A DNA stretch of 64,000 nucleotides from Alcaligenes aquatilis. GTDB lineage: Bacteria > Pseudomonadota > Gammaproteobacteria > Burkholderiales > Burkholderiaceae_B. Both the position numbers and the translations under genes were made by a program. Each line of letters starts with the position of its first letter. Positions within the stretch are counted from its first letter, which is position 1. Below the pieces are notes generated by a model, which did not search any database, was not told where the DNA came from, and worked only from the letters and a program-made list of their open reading frames with translations. Shown here piece after piece: positions 56,450 to 64,000 of the stretch. Location of the stretch: contig NZ_CP022390.1 in assembly GCF_003076515.1 (NCBI RefSeq), positions 1,178,001 through 1,242,000 on the forward strand, read 5' to 3'.

Positions 56450-57133
56450 TTAAGCGCGGCGCAAGGCCATTAGGCCGCCGGCCAGCATACCGACAATAAT
56501 GGCCAGATACGAGGGCAAGAAAGCCATGGCCAGCACTGCCCCGACAGCGGCTGCCACCAGCACCGGCAAAGGTGCGGAACGGCGGATTTCCAGTAGCAAA
56601 GCAAAGAACAAGGCAGGCAAGACAAAACCCAAGGTCTTCTCCAGCACAGGAGACTGGCCCAGCAGGTCACTGGCAAAGAATGCCCCCAAAGCGGTGCCCA
56701 AGACCCAGGAGAGGTAAGAGCCTAACTGCAAGCCACAGTACCAGGACTCTTGCTCTTGGGCCGGCTGGCGGGCCACCCCGGCCGCAGAAGCGGCAAAGAC
56801 TTCGTCAGTCAAACCTGGAGCCATGAACAGGCTGGACACGGTTCTGGGCCCGGCAAAAAAACCCATTAAGGTCGGACCGTAGAACACATGACGCAGGTTC
56901 ATAAGCAGCACAATACCCAAAATACTGGGATAGGCCGCCCCTGCGACCAACAGGCTGATCAAAATGAACTGGCTGGCCCCGGCGTACACAATCAGGGACA
57001 CTAGAACCGCCAGCCAGGGTGACAAGCCTGCATGTACCGCCGTCAGCCCAAAGGAAATCGCTACGGGGACATAGCCCAAGGCGATAGAGGCGCTGTCTCG
57101 CAAGCCCCGTCGATATGCCGAACCGATGATCAT
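56450..57133 (-). CDS. azlC: Branched-chain amino acid exporter large subunit, AzlC family
   Basis: A 227-residue inner-membrane protein with about seven to eight helices, beginning MIIGSAYRRGLRDSASIALG. The YAGASQFILISLL and NLRHVFYGPTL segments are hallmarks of AzlC/YgaZ. It is located 21 bases after an M23 peptidase gene and 9 bases before azlD, so the three minus-strand genes may be one transcript, although no functional link between peptidase and exporter is known. Confidence 0.9.
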   Translation of the reverse strand: MIIGSAYRRGLRDSASIALGYVPVAISFGLTAVHAGLSPWLAVLVSLIVYAGASQFILISLLVAGAAYPSILGIVLLMNLRHVFYGPTLMGFFAGPRTVSSLFMAPGLTDEVFAASAAGVARQPAQEQESWYCGLQLGSYLSWVLGTALGAFFASDLLGQSPVLEKTLGFVLPALFFALLLEIRRSAPLPVLVAAAVGAVLAMAFLPSYLAIIVGMLAGGLMALRRA

Positions 57134-57154
57134 GAAAAACCTTGCAGGCCCTGC

Positions 57155-58027
57155 CTAGGCCTGGAATGCACCAATAAAGATAGCGGGGTCCACCCGTGCG
57201 TTATTCAGGCTGACGTTCCAGTGCAAATGAGGGCCGGTCGCACGACCCGTCGCACCGGAGCGCGCTACGACATCGCCCTTGCTGACACGATCGCCCACAC
57301 GCACATCAAAGGCCGACAAGTGACAGAACATGGTGATCAGGCCCTGGCCGTGATCCACAAATACGGTTTTACCGTTAAAGAAGTAGTCCGCCACGATGGT
57401 GACAACCCCATCGGCAGGCACTTTGACTGCCGTGCCGGTAGGCGCGGCAAAGTCCAGACCCGAATGTGGGTTACGCTCTTGGCCATTGAAGAAACGGCGC
57501 AGACCAAACGGACTGGTCAGGCGACCCGGAACGGGCTTTTCAAAGACCACATTGCTGGGGCCTTCGTTGCGAAAGCTGGCATAGGCCTGCATCTGCTCTT
57601 CATACTCGCGCTCAAAACGGGCCTGCTGCTGCGGGTCCGGATTTACATGAGACTTGTTTTTCAAGGTAATGCGCTGCTCCCGATACCGCTTGCTGCCCAC
57701 CTGGAACGCCACACCCGACTGCCCTTGCACCGAGATGCTGTGCTGGCCAGCTTGGGTTTTCAGGTCCAGCCCAACAATCGCTTTCCAGCGCTGGTCAGCA
57801 TCCTGAATTACTAGAACACGGTTGCCATTAAAGTGCGCCACCGGGGCTGAGCCACCTGATCCCAGGTCCAGCACGGCTACCCCACCCGGCACAGGACGAT
57901 GCAGAGTACGTTCGATGAACGTGCCCTGCCCAGGCGCGGCCTGTGCCAGCCACGGAGCGGTCAGGCCCCAAACAGTTGCGGCGCCTAAAAGGCGCCGCCG
58001 TACCAGAGAAATATCAGTGTGATTCAT
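57155..58027 (-). CDS. M23-family (LytM-type) peptidase, exported
   Basis: A 290-residue envelope protein. The N-terminus has a probable Tat signal (VRRRLLGAATVWGLTAPWLA) ending around residue 31. The C-terminal LytM domain (about 165-280) has zinc motif HSGLDFAAP (His-x3-Asp) and HLHW, both intact, so active peptidoglycan endopeptidase or amidase-activator function is possible. The central part may serve as a dimerisation or inhibitory region. It is first in a possible M23-azlC-azlD operon, separated from ppiD by a terminator. Confidence 0.87.
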   Translation of the reverse strand: MNHTDISLVRRRLLGAATVWGLTAPWLAQAAPGQGTFIERTLHRPVPGGVAVLDLGSGGSAPVAHFNGNRVLVIQDADQRWKAIVGLDLKTQAGQHSISVQGQSGVAFQVGSKRYREQRITLKNKSHVNPDPQQQARFEREYEEQMQAYASFRNEGPSNVVFEKPVPGRLTSPFGLRRFFNGQERNPHSGLDFAAPTGTAVKVPADGVVTIVADYFFNGKTVFVDHGQGLITMFCHLSAFDVRVGDRVSKGDVVARSGATGRATGPHLHWNVSLNNARVDPAIFIGAFQA

Positions 58028-58047
58028 CAGAATGCTCTTTGAAAAAC

Positions 58048-58073
58048 ACCCTGGAGCCTGAGAGCTCCAGGGT
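58048..58073 (-). terminator. Terminator of ppiD
   Basis: ACCCTGGAGC pairs perfectly with GCTCCAGGGT over a 6-nt loop. On the minus strand GTTTTTC follows. Confidence 0.85.
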
Positions 58074-58096
58074 TACCGGCCCTGATTCAAGCCGCC

Positions 58097-60055
58097 TTAT
58101 TCATCCTCACCACTGGAGGTCAACTCTTTTTCTGCTTCGGGCAGAATCTGTACCTTCTCTTGTACACGCATCGCCTGCAAAACAGCTTGGGTCTCAGTAC
58201 GAGCCATGGCTTGCGTCAACTGTGCCGTCAACATGTTCAGACCGGGATTGCCCGCCTTGCCGGGTTGGTGACTCAGAATCTGCACGACGGTGTAGCCCTG
58301 GGGCTGACGATCACCCACATACGCAGGCAACTTGTCCACGGGATTGGCCAGAACCTTGTTCAGCAAGGCTTCATCCATTTCCGGGAATTCAGCACGGCTC
58401 ACAGCAAACTGGGCAGAGAAATTTTCTGGTTCGCTACCGGCTTGCAACTGTTTCAAGTAGTCTTCACCCGCTTGTACCGCCAGGGCAGCCGCCTTTTCAC
58501 GGCGCAGGTTTTCCTCAGCAATCGTACGTACTTTATCCAGCGCAGGCACATGAGCGTCGGTTACGTCGATCACCCGCAAGGCAATCAAGGTGTCAGGGGA
58601 CACTTCGACAACGCCCGCATTCTTGCGCGAAGCCAAAGCCTCGGCATTGAACAGCGCCTGACGCACACGGCTATCATCCAGCACGGCCGCATCGGGGCCA
58701 TTGGCGGCAGCCAGATCACCCTCTACTTGCGAAGCAGGAATCAAACCTTGACGGCTGATACCTTCAGCTTGCTTCAAAGTCAAACCCAAGGCATTGGCCG
58801 CCGCTTCCAGACTGTCCTCATTGTCGTAGACCAGGTTGGTCAGCTTGCTGGCCATATCGGCAAAGCGCTCAGAGGCCAGTTGCTTGCGCACTTCTTCCTG
58901 AACCTTGCTGCGGGCCTGCTCGAAAGACTCGCCTTGCTCGGGCTGAACCTCATTGCTTTTGAAAATATGGAAACCGTTGGGGCCTTCGATCACGCCGGAC
59001 ACATCACCCTTTTTCAGAGCAAATACCGCATTTTCCAACACGCTGGGCCAGGAACCTTTGCTAATCCAACCTAGCTCGCCACCTTCGCGGGCACTACCTT
59101 CATCTTGGGAATTGGCACGCGCCAGATCGGCAAAATCGTCTTTATTGGCTTGCGCTTTTTCAGCCAGCTCACGAGCCTTGGTCTGGGCCGCTTCGCGTTC
59201 GCTGTCGGAAGCGCCCGCCGGTACGTTCACCAAAATATGGCTGATATTTACGCGGCCAGGCTGCACATAACGTGTCTTGTTCTGCTCGTAATACTGCTTG
59301 AGCTGTTCGTCTGTGGGCGTAGGCAGATCCTTGAAGGCTGCGGCCTCATTCAGCAACAGGTATTCCACCTTGACTTGCTGTGGCAATTCCAGCGATTGCT
59401 TGTTGGCATCGTACCAAGCCTGCAGGTCTGCATCGCTGATCTGCACCTCGGGTTCAAAATCACGAGTCAAGAAACTGCGAGTGCGCACACCGCGCTCTTC
59501 GGTCAGGGCGATTTCCAGTTTGTTCATGACGCTAGGCAGCATCGAAGTGCTGGCAGCGACCGGGCCAAGCACACGTTGCAGGGCCAACTGACCACGCTGA
59601 CTTTGCTCGAAATCACGGGTATCGATGCCGGCCGAGGCCAAAACCTGGCTGTAAAGGGCAGGTGAAAAGACGCCGTTTTCCTGAAACTCCGGCATGGTAG
59701 CGATATAGTCGCGCAACGCAATGTCGGACACGTTAAAGCGATCAGCAGTGGCCACTTCGATTTGTACACGTTGATCAATCAAGGACTCCAGCAATGCACG
59801 ACGGCTCTCCAGGCTGTCGGCCTGGGCCAGATCAAAACCGGAAGGATTGTTGCGCTGCATATCATCCAGCTGCATGCGGCGCGCACGATCAAATTCCTGG
59901 GATGTAATGGCGCTATCGCCAACTTTGACAATATCGCTATCGCCAGAAACGTAGCTGGAGTAGCCGCTGACACCAATCAATACAAAAGATGGCAAAATCA
60001 GCACTAACAGGACCAGCTGCATGACGCGTTGGTTCTTACGGATAATCTCGAACAT
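58097..60055 (-). CDS. ppiD: Membrane-anchored periplasmic chaperone PpiD
   Basis: Assists folding of outer-membrane and secreted proteins leaving the Sec translocon. The 652-residue protein begins MFEIIRKNQRVMQLVLLVLI, with one inner-membrane helix (about 11-33), a SurA-like N-terminal chaperone region, a parvulin PpiC domain (about 265-365; INISHILVNVPAG-type start and GGELGWISKGS) and a C-terminal chaperone region. The length is near E. coli PpiD (623). It is divergent from the glycerophosphodiester phosphodiesterase gene, with two dyads in between. Confidence 0.93.
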   Translation of the reverse strand: MFEIIRKNQRVMQLVLLVLILPSFVLIGVSGYSSYVSGDSDIVKVGDSAITSQEFDRARRMQLDDMQRNNPSGFDLAQADSLESRRALLESLIDQRVQIEVATADRFNVSDIALRDYIATMPEFQENGVFSPALYSQVLASAGIDTRDFEQSQRGQLALQRVLGPVAASTSMLPSVMNKLEIALTEERGVRTRSFLTRDFEPEVQISDADLQAWYDANKQSLELPQQVKVEYLLLNEAAAFKDLPTPTDEQLKQYYEQNKTRYVQPGRVNISHILVNVPAGASDSEREAAQTKARELAEKAQANKDDFADLARANSQDEGSAREGGELGWISKGSWPSVLENAVFALKKGDVSGVIEGPNGFHIFKSNEVQPEQGESFEQARSKVQEEVRKQLASERFADMASKLTNLVYDNEDSLEAAANALGLTLKQAEGISRQGLIPASQVEGDLAAANGPDAAVLDDSRVRQALFNAEALASRKNAGVVEVSPDTLIALRVIDVTDAHVPALDKVRTIAEENLRREKAAALAVQAGEDYLKQLQAGSEPENFSAQFAVSRAEFPEMDEALLNKVLANPVDKLPAYVGDRQPQGYTVVQILSHQPGKAGNPGLNMLTAQLTQAMARTETQAVLQAMRVQEKVQILPEAEKELTSSGEDE

Positions 60056-60131
60056 TAATCATCACCTACTTTCGCTTGCAGCAGGGCGCTGCGGGTGGCG
60101 CATCAGACCGGCAAGCCGGCTCGGCCTGAAA

Positions 60132-60162
60132 ATATACCGTATATGAAAACCGTACAGTGTAC
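60132..60162. promoter_or_regulatory. Paired dyads between ppiD and the phosphodiesterase gene
   Basis: ATATAC-c-GTATAT (60132-60144) and GTACA-g-TGTAC (60152-60162) are both perfect odd-centred inverted repeats whose centres are 19 bases apart, roughly two helical turns. They lie in the divergent promoter region and may be a tandem operator. No regulator can be named. Confidence 0.5.
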
Positions 60163-60216
60163 AGCCCCGGTTAAAATAGTACATTGGCTTTTTATCACGC
60201 CTCTTGCGAGTCCGCC

Positions 60217-60972
60217 ATGCCTTCACTGAACCATCACTGGCCCTACCCCGCTTTGATCGCCCACCGTGGCGCCGGCAAGATTGCCCCGGAAAACACCCTG
60301 GCTGCCATTCGGGTCGGTACCCAGAATGGTTTTCGCATGATGGAGTACGACGTCAAACTGAGCCGCGATGCGGTTCCCGTACTACTGCACGATGACCAGT
60401 TGGACCGCACCTCCAATGGTCAGGGTATTGCCTCCCGGCTGACACTGGCCGAACTGTCAGCCCTGGACTTTGGGGCCTGGCATTCCTCGGCCTACGCCGG
60501 AGAGCCCATACCCACATTAAGTTCGATAGCCGCCTTTACCCTAGCCAATCAGGTGCACAGCAATATCGAAATCAAGCCCACCACTGGGGACGAGGCGGAA
60601 ACGGGTCGACGGGTTGCCCTGGCTGCGCAGGCTCTGTGGGCACAGGCCAGCTTGCCGCCTTTGCTGTCCTCTTTTTCCGAAGCGGCTTTGGAAGCGGCCC
60701 AGCAAGCCGCCCCCACCCTGCCCCGCGCCCTGCTGATTGAAGAAGACGTTCCGGCAGACTGGCCTGAACGCCTGGAACGCCTAGGCTGCATGGGTCTGAA
60801 TTTGAATGATCGTTTTGTCAGCCAGGCCTTGGTTCAGGCGATTCGGCAAAAAGGCTATACCGTAGCCGTATGGACCGTCAACGAGGCTGAACGGGTACGC
60901 GAACTGCTGGATTGGGGATGCAATGGCATCTTCACTGATAAAGTCACTACCATTCGCCCCGATACGCTTTAA
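60217..60972 (+). CDS. Glycerophosphodiester phosphodiesterase (UgpQ-like)
   Basis: Hydrolyses glycerophosphodiesters to glycerol-3-phosphate and an alcohol. The 251-residue TIM-barrel protein shows the GDPD signature HRGAGKIAPENTLAA (catalytic His and Glu), followed by the metal-binding MEYDVKLSRDAVPVLLHDD. No signal peptide, so it is cytoplasmic like UgpQ. I chose ATG 60217; the frame extends upstream to a TTG at 60184 with no better ribosome binding site. rlmJ follows 25 bases later. Confidence 0.9.
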   Translation: MPSLNHHWPYPALIAHRGAGKIAPENTLAAIRVGTQNGFRMMEYDVKLSRDAVPVLLHDDQLDRTSNGQGIASRLTLAELSALDFGAWHSSAYAGEPIPTLSSIAAFTLANQVHSNIEIKPTTGDEAETGRRVALAAQALWAQASLPPLLSSFSEAALEAAQQAAPTLPRALLIEEDVPADWPERLERLGCMGLNLNDRFVSQALVQAIRQKGYTVAVWTVNEAERVRELLDWGCNGIFTDKVTTIRPDTL

Positions 60973-60997
60973 TTAAACCGCAACATCAGGATTTCTC

Positions 60998-61852
60998 TTG
61001 TTCAGTTACCGTCACGCCTTTCATGCTGGCAATCACGCGGACGTGCTCAAGCACGCCACCTTGCTGCATATCTTTAATTACTACGCTCAAAAAGACAGTG
61101 CTTTCAGCATCATCGATACTCACTGCGGTGCCGGTATCTATGATCTGGAACACGATTGGGCGCAAACCAAGGGCGAGTTCTACGACGGCCTGGACCGGGT
61201 CTTGCAGCAAGACGACTACCCGGAGCTGGTGGAACACTATATTGATGCCATTGCCGACCTGAACCCGGACGGCACCGCGCGCTACTACCCCGGTTCCCCC
61301 TGGTTGGCACTGGAGCGCTTGCGCCCCCAAGACAGCTTTCATGGCTTTGAGCTACATCCGTCCGAATTTGAAGTCTTGAGCGACAACGTGGCGCAATTGT
61401 TCCCTCAAGGCAATCGTCGAGTACGTCTGTATCCAGACAATGGGTTTGAACAGTTGGGGCGCCTGCTACCGCCGCCATCGCGACGCGCCATCGTGGTGAT
61501 GGACCCCTCTTACGAGGCCAAATCCGACTATCAACAGGTCTTGAACAGCGTCAAAAATGCCCTCAAGCGATTTGCTCAAGCCTGTATTGTCGTGTGGTAT
61601 CCCATTGTGCAGCGGCCCGAAGTGCAGGCCTTGCAACGCAAGCTGGAGCAACTGGATACGCCCTGGCTGCATGTCAGCCTGTCTGTTCGTGCTCCGGCCA
61701 AAAATGGGTTGGGTTTGCATGGCAGCGGCCTGTTCATCAGCAATCCTCCCTGGACGCTGCTCAAGGCTCTGGAACAAAGCATGCCGTGGTTAACAAAAAC
61801 GCTGGCCCAGGATGACAAGGCCAGCTTTCAACTTCGTCATTCGGGGTTGTAA
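60998..61852 (+). CDS. rlmJ: 23S rRNA adenine(2030)-N6-methyltransferase
   Basis: Methylates A2030 of 23S rRNA. The 284-residue product begins MFSYRHAFHAGNHADVLKHA, matching the invariant RlmJ N-terminus. The SAM-binding IIDTHCGAGIYDL and catalytic MDPSYE (D-P-x-Y type) motifs are present. The start codon is TTG at 60998, supported by AGGA 6 nt upstream and by the family N-terminus. It converges with the pseudouridine synthase gene, leaving only 15 bases between the two stops. Confidence 0.93.
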   Translation: MFSYRHAFHAGNHADVLKHATLLHIFNYYAQKDSAFSIIDTHCGAGIYDLEHDWAQTKGEFYDGLDRVLQQDDYPELVEHYIDAIADLNPDGTARYYPGSPWLALERLRPQDSFHGFELHPSEFEVLSDNVAQLFPQGNRRVRLYPDNGFEQLGRLLPPPSRRAIVVMDPSYEAKSDYQQVLNSVKNALKRFAQACIVVWYPIVQRPEVQALQRKLEQLDTPWLHVSLSVRAPAKNGLGLHGSGLFISNPPWTLLKALEQSMPWLTKTLAQDDKASFQLRHSGL

Positions 61853-61867
61853 GCCGCCCCTTTGCCT

Positions 61868-62602
61868 TTAGGCCAGGCGCTCGGACTCTTTCATGTAGCG
61901 CCACTGGCCCATAGGCAGGTCGCCCAGTACCAGTTCGCCAATACGCACACGCTTCAAACCCACAACCTTCAGACCGACCAGCTCGCACATGCGGCGAATC
62001 TGGCGTTTCTTGCCTTCGCGCAAAATGAAACGCAGCTGGTCATCGTTCTGCCAGGACACTTGGGCAGGCAGCAAAGGCTTGCCATCCAGGCTCAAACCAA
62101 AGTTCAGCAGTTCCAGGCCGCGCTCGCTCAGCTTGCCGGTCACACGCACCAGATATTCCTTGTCGATGACCGAGTCTTCGCCAATAATCTGCCGCGCAAT
62201 ACGACCATCCTGAGTCAGGATCAGCAAGCCGGTGGAGTCAATATCCAGACGACCAGCCGGGGCCAGACCGCGCAAATGTGCTGGGTCAAAGCGTTGGCCA
62301 CCGCGGCCACCCTTGTACTGCGTGGCCGCACCGATCAGGGAAACCGCATTGCGATAACCGGCTTCAGCTTGCCCCGACACATAGCCCACGGGTTTGTGCA
62401 ACAGGATGGTGGCACGTTGGGTCTGGCGCTGACGCGCCTGTTTTTCCAGTGTGATTTTCTGATTGGGGTAGGCTTTACTCCCCAATTCAGAGACGATTTG
62501 ACCGTCCACACGAACCCAGCCGCGTTCGATGAAGGCATCCGCCTCACGGCGTGAACACATGCCGCGCTGGGCCATTAATTTTGAGATACGTTCTTTTTCC
62601 AT
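61868..62602 (-). CDS. rRNA pseudouridine synthase, RluB/E/F type
   Basis: Isomerises a uridine in 23S rRNA. The 244-residue product has an N-terminal S4 RNA-binding domain ([20 protein letters not shown]) and the catalytic motif [14 protein letters not shown] with its essential Asp at about residue 117. I chose ATG 62602 ([10 protein letters not shown]); the longer frame to 62707 overlaps the divergent ubiC and has no family resemblance. RluF is the nearest E. coli relative by feel, but which uridine is modified cannot be told from this sequence. Confidence 0.88.
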   Translation of the reverse strand: MEKERISKLMAQRGMCSRREADAFIERGWVRVDGQIVSELGSKAYPNQKITLEKQARQRQTQRATILLHKPVGYVSGQAEAGYRNAVSLIGAATQYKGGRGGQRFDPAHLRGLAPAGRLDIDSTGLLILTQDGRIARQIIGEDSVIDKEYLVRVTGKLSERGLELLNFGLSLDGKPLLPAQVSWQNDDQLRFILREGKKRQIRRMCELVGLKVVGLKRVRIGELVLGDLPMGQWRYMKESERLA

Positions 62603-62638
62603 GAGCACTATTTTATGGCTTTGGCGATAATACAGGAC

Positions 62639-63214
62639 ATGAAATTTTCCTCCAGCATAAAAAAACCCTGGCACGAGCGAATTCATCCCTCTGCCACCCC
62701 TGCCCAAAAGTACTGGCTACACCGTCCCGGCGCACTGACCACCGGTTTACGCCGCTTGGGCAACGTCCATCTGGAAGTCGTCAGCGAATACACGTGCCGC
62801 TTGAGTCCTCAAGAAGCCGCTTTGATTCAAAAGCCACTGGGCACGCTGGCCTGGATACGAGAAGTATCCATGTCCGTGGACGGAATCCGTTGTGTGATTG
62901 CCCGCAGTTTCACTCCCCTGCCCGCCTCGCACAGCGTCTGGCAGGGTATGCGCCGGCTACGCAGCCGACCGCTGGCCGACATGCTTTATAACGATGCCCA
63001 GATACAACGCTCGGCTTTTTTAAGCTGTCGATTGAATCGGGGCATGAGCGTTTTCCGCACAATTGAGCGCGCCCTTGCCAGTAGTGACGAACCAGTTCCG
63101 CCGGCTCAGCAGATTCTGTCTCGCTGCTCCGTCTTCTGGCGGCACGGTCAACCCCTCCTGGTGGCCGAATCCTTTATGCCAGCCTTCTGGGCACGTGGTG
63201 CTACACTGGCTTAG
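62639..63214 (+). CDS. ubiC: Chorismate lyase
   Basis: Releases pyruvate from chorismate to give 4-hydroxybenzoate, the first step of ubiquinone synthesis. The 191-residue product aligns by eye with E. coli Ubi[21 protein letters not shown] (start of domain), [14 protein letters not shown] with the conserved Arg, and the C-terminal [19 protein letters not shown]. Two starts are possible: ATG 62639, directly after CAGGAC, or ATG 62615; I prefer 62639. ubiA is not seen next to it in the window. Confidence 0.85.
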   Translation: MKFSSSIKKPWHERIHPSATPAQKYWLHRPGALTTGLRRLGNVHLEVVSEYTCRLSPQEAALIQKPLGTLAWIREVSMSVDGIRCVIARSFTPLPASHSVWQGMRRLRSRPLADMLYNDAQIQRSAFLSCRLNRGMSVFRTIERALASSDEPVPPAQQILSRCSVFWRHGQPLLVAESFMPAFWARGATLA

Positions 63215-63264
63215 CTAAAATTCAGCATTAACTAATAAAACAAAGTTATATACCGAGACCCGCC

Positions 63265-64000
63265 ATGTCCACGCAAGTCGATCCAAGCCGTCGCAACGCC
63301 TTTATTCTTTCTGGAATGCAAGCACTTGGCGGGGCCAATCCGGCATTGGTGGTGGCGCTTAGCAGTCTGGTCGGGCAAAAAATGGCCAGCAGCCCGGACC
63401 TGGCAACCTTGCCGGTGGGTATTTTCAACCTGGGGTTGGCCATCGGCATTTTGCCTGCCGCTTTTCTGATGCGCCGTTTAGGACGCCAGGGTGGCTACAT
63501 CATTGGTGCCTTGCTGGGCATAGGAGCGGGCCTGTTGGCTGCTGCCGGGATTTACAGCCTGTCCTTTGTCCTGTTCTGTGTGGGCACCCTGTTGGCCGGG
63601 CTGTATGCCTCTTATGTACAAAGCTATCGCTTTGCCGCTGCGGATGACGCCAGCGATACGTTCCGACCCAAAGCCATTTCCTGGGTTATGGCCGGAGGGC
63701 TGTTGGGAGCAATTATCGCTACCCAGACGATTATCCATACTCAGGACATCTGGCCGGATCACCCCTTTGCCGCCGCCTTCCTGGCGCAGGCGGCCTTGGC
63801 AGCTCTGGTCTTGCCTTTTGCCTTTTGCCTACGCTTGGCACCAGGCACACGAAATCAGCAAGAGAAGATACCCTACACCGGACGCCCCTTGCGCGTGATT
63901 GCCTCCAACAGCTACTTCATTATTGCGGTCATCGCTGGGGTCGCTTCCTACGTCCTAATGAATTTTCTGATGACGGCCTCACCCTTGGCCATGGTCATGC
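63265..64000 (+). CDS. Major facilitator superfamily transporter (partial)
   Basis: The first 245 residues of an inner-membrane secondary transporter, cut by the window end. It starts MSTQVDPSRRNAFILSGMQA at ATG 63265 and contains about seven hydrophobic helices, with the loop 2-3 segment RRLGRQGGYIIG resembling MFS motif A (G-x-x-x-D/R-R/K-x-G-R-R/K). No substrate can be assigned. It lies 50 bases after ubiC on the same strand. Confidence 0.82.
   Translation, partial: MSTQVDPSRRNAFILSGMQALGGANPALVVALSSLVGQKMASSPDLATLPVGIFNLGLAIGILPAAFLMRRLGRQGGYIIGALLGIGAGLLAAAGIYSLSFVLFCVGTLLAGLYASYVQSYRFAAADDASDTFRPKAISWVMAGGLLGAIIATQTIIHTQDIWPDHPFAAAFLAQAALAALVLPFAFCLRLAPGTRNQQEKIPYTGRPLRVIASNSYFIIAVIAGVASYVLMNFLMTASPLAMVM

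Noticed and set aside
60150..60165. Possible LexA box near ppiD
   Set aside because: CTGT-N8-ACAG spacing is not met on either strand; reported instead as an unassigned dyad.

Overview
The window reads as a chromosomal segment of a betaproteobacterium of the family Alcaligenaceae, most likely Alcaligenes or a close relative. This is inferred from moderately high GC, typical Burkholderiales gene orders (rpsB-tsf-pyrH back to back with map-glnD; folC-SPOR-cvpA-purF; aceE-aceF-lpdA next to a FixL/FixJ pair and folD; gmk-rpoZ-spoT) and protein sequences of Bordetella/Alcaligenes type. I see no phage, insertion sequence, CRISPR array or integron. Nearly all of the sequence is well-packed core genome.

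Layout. 1-2277 (minus): translation genes rpsB, tsf and a pyrH cut by the window edge. 2924-7528 (plus): map, glnD, a MarC-family membrane protein and dsbB. 7607-8119: a lone ClbS/DfsB-family gene. 8242-12510 (minus): folC, a SPOR protein, cvpA and purF. 12603-18805 (minus): the pyruvate dehydrogenase operon aceE-aceF-lpdA. 19073-22314 (plus): sensor kinase, response regulator and folD, followed by prlC and a Sco1-type copper chaperone. A pure CAA triplet array lies at 25069-25137. 25203-28655: an EF-G gene divergent from an SGNH hydrolase, sharing a palindrome-bearing promoter region. 28739-31202: an ArsR-type regulator, an Lpd-like flavoprotein reductase and cueR. 31412-38729 (minus): a tripartite RND efflux pump, pdxJ and a nitroreductase.

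39037-41775 (minus): a three-gene ABC importer of unknown substrate. 41873-45419: a spermidine-synthase-like protein and two paralogous thiolases. 45612-48310: a universal stress protein, a PEP mutase/isocitrate lyase-family enzyme, an untracked 46-residue ORF and a LysR regulator. 48501-50768: an Orn/Lys/Arg decarboxylase. 50934-51007: tRNA-Cys(GCA). 51572-55921 (plus): exonuclease III, an unknown protein, gmk, rpoZ and spoT. 56096-60055 (minus): ppiD, an M23 peptidase and azlCD. 60217-64000: a glycerophosphodiester phosphodiesterase, rlmJ, an RluB/F-type pseudouridine synthase, ubiC and a truncated MFS transporter.

Functional links. The FixL/FixJ-like pair faces the pyruvate dehydrogenase operon and may couple a redox or oxygen signal to carbon entry into the TCA cycle. 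CueR, the flavoprotein disulfide reductase and Sco1 all concern copper or thiol redox but are not one operon. Most operons end in clear intrinsic terminators, listed individually. I found no wholly new multi-gene system. The best leads are regulatory: a 10-8-10 palindrome across two opposed promoters (27399-27426), a 17-bp palindrome in the efflux-pump leader (38760-38776), paired dyads at 60132-60162, and the CAA array.
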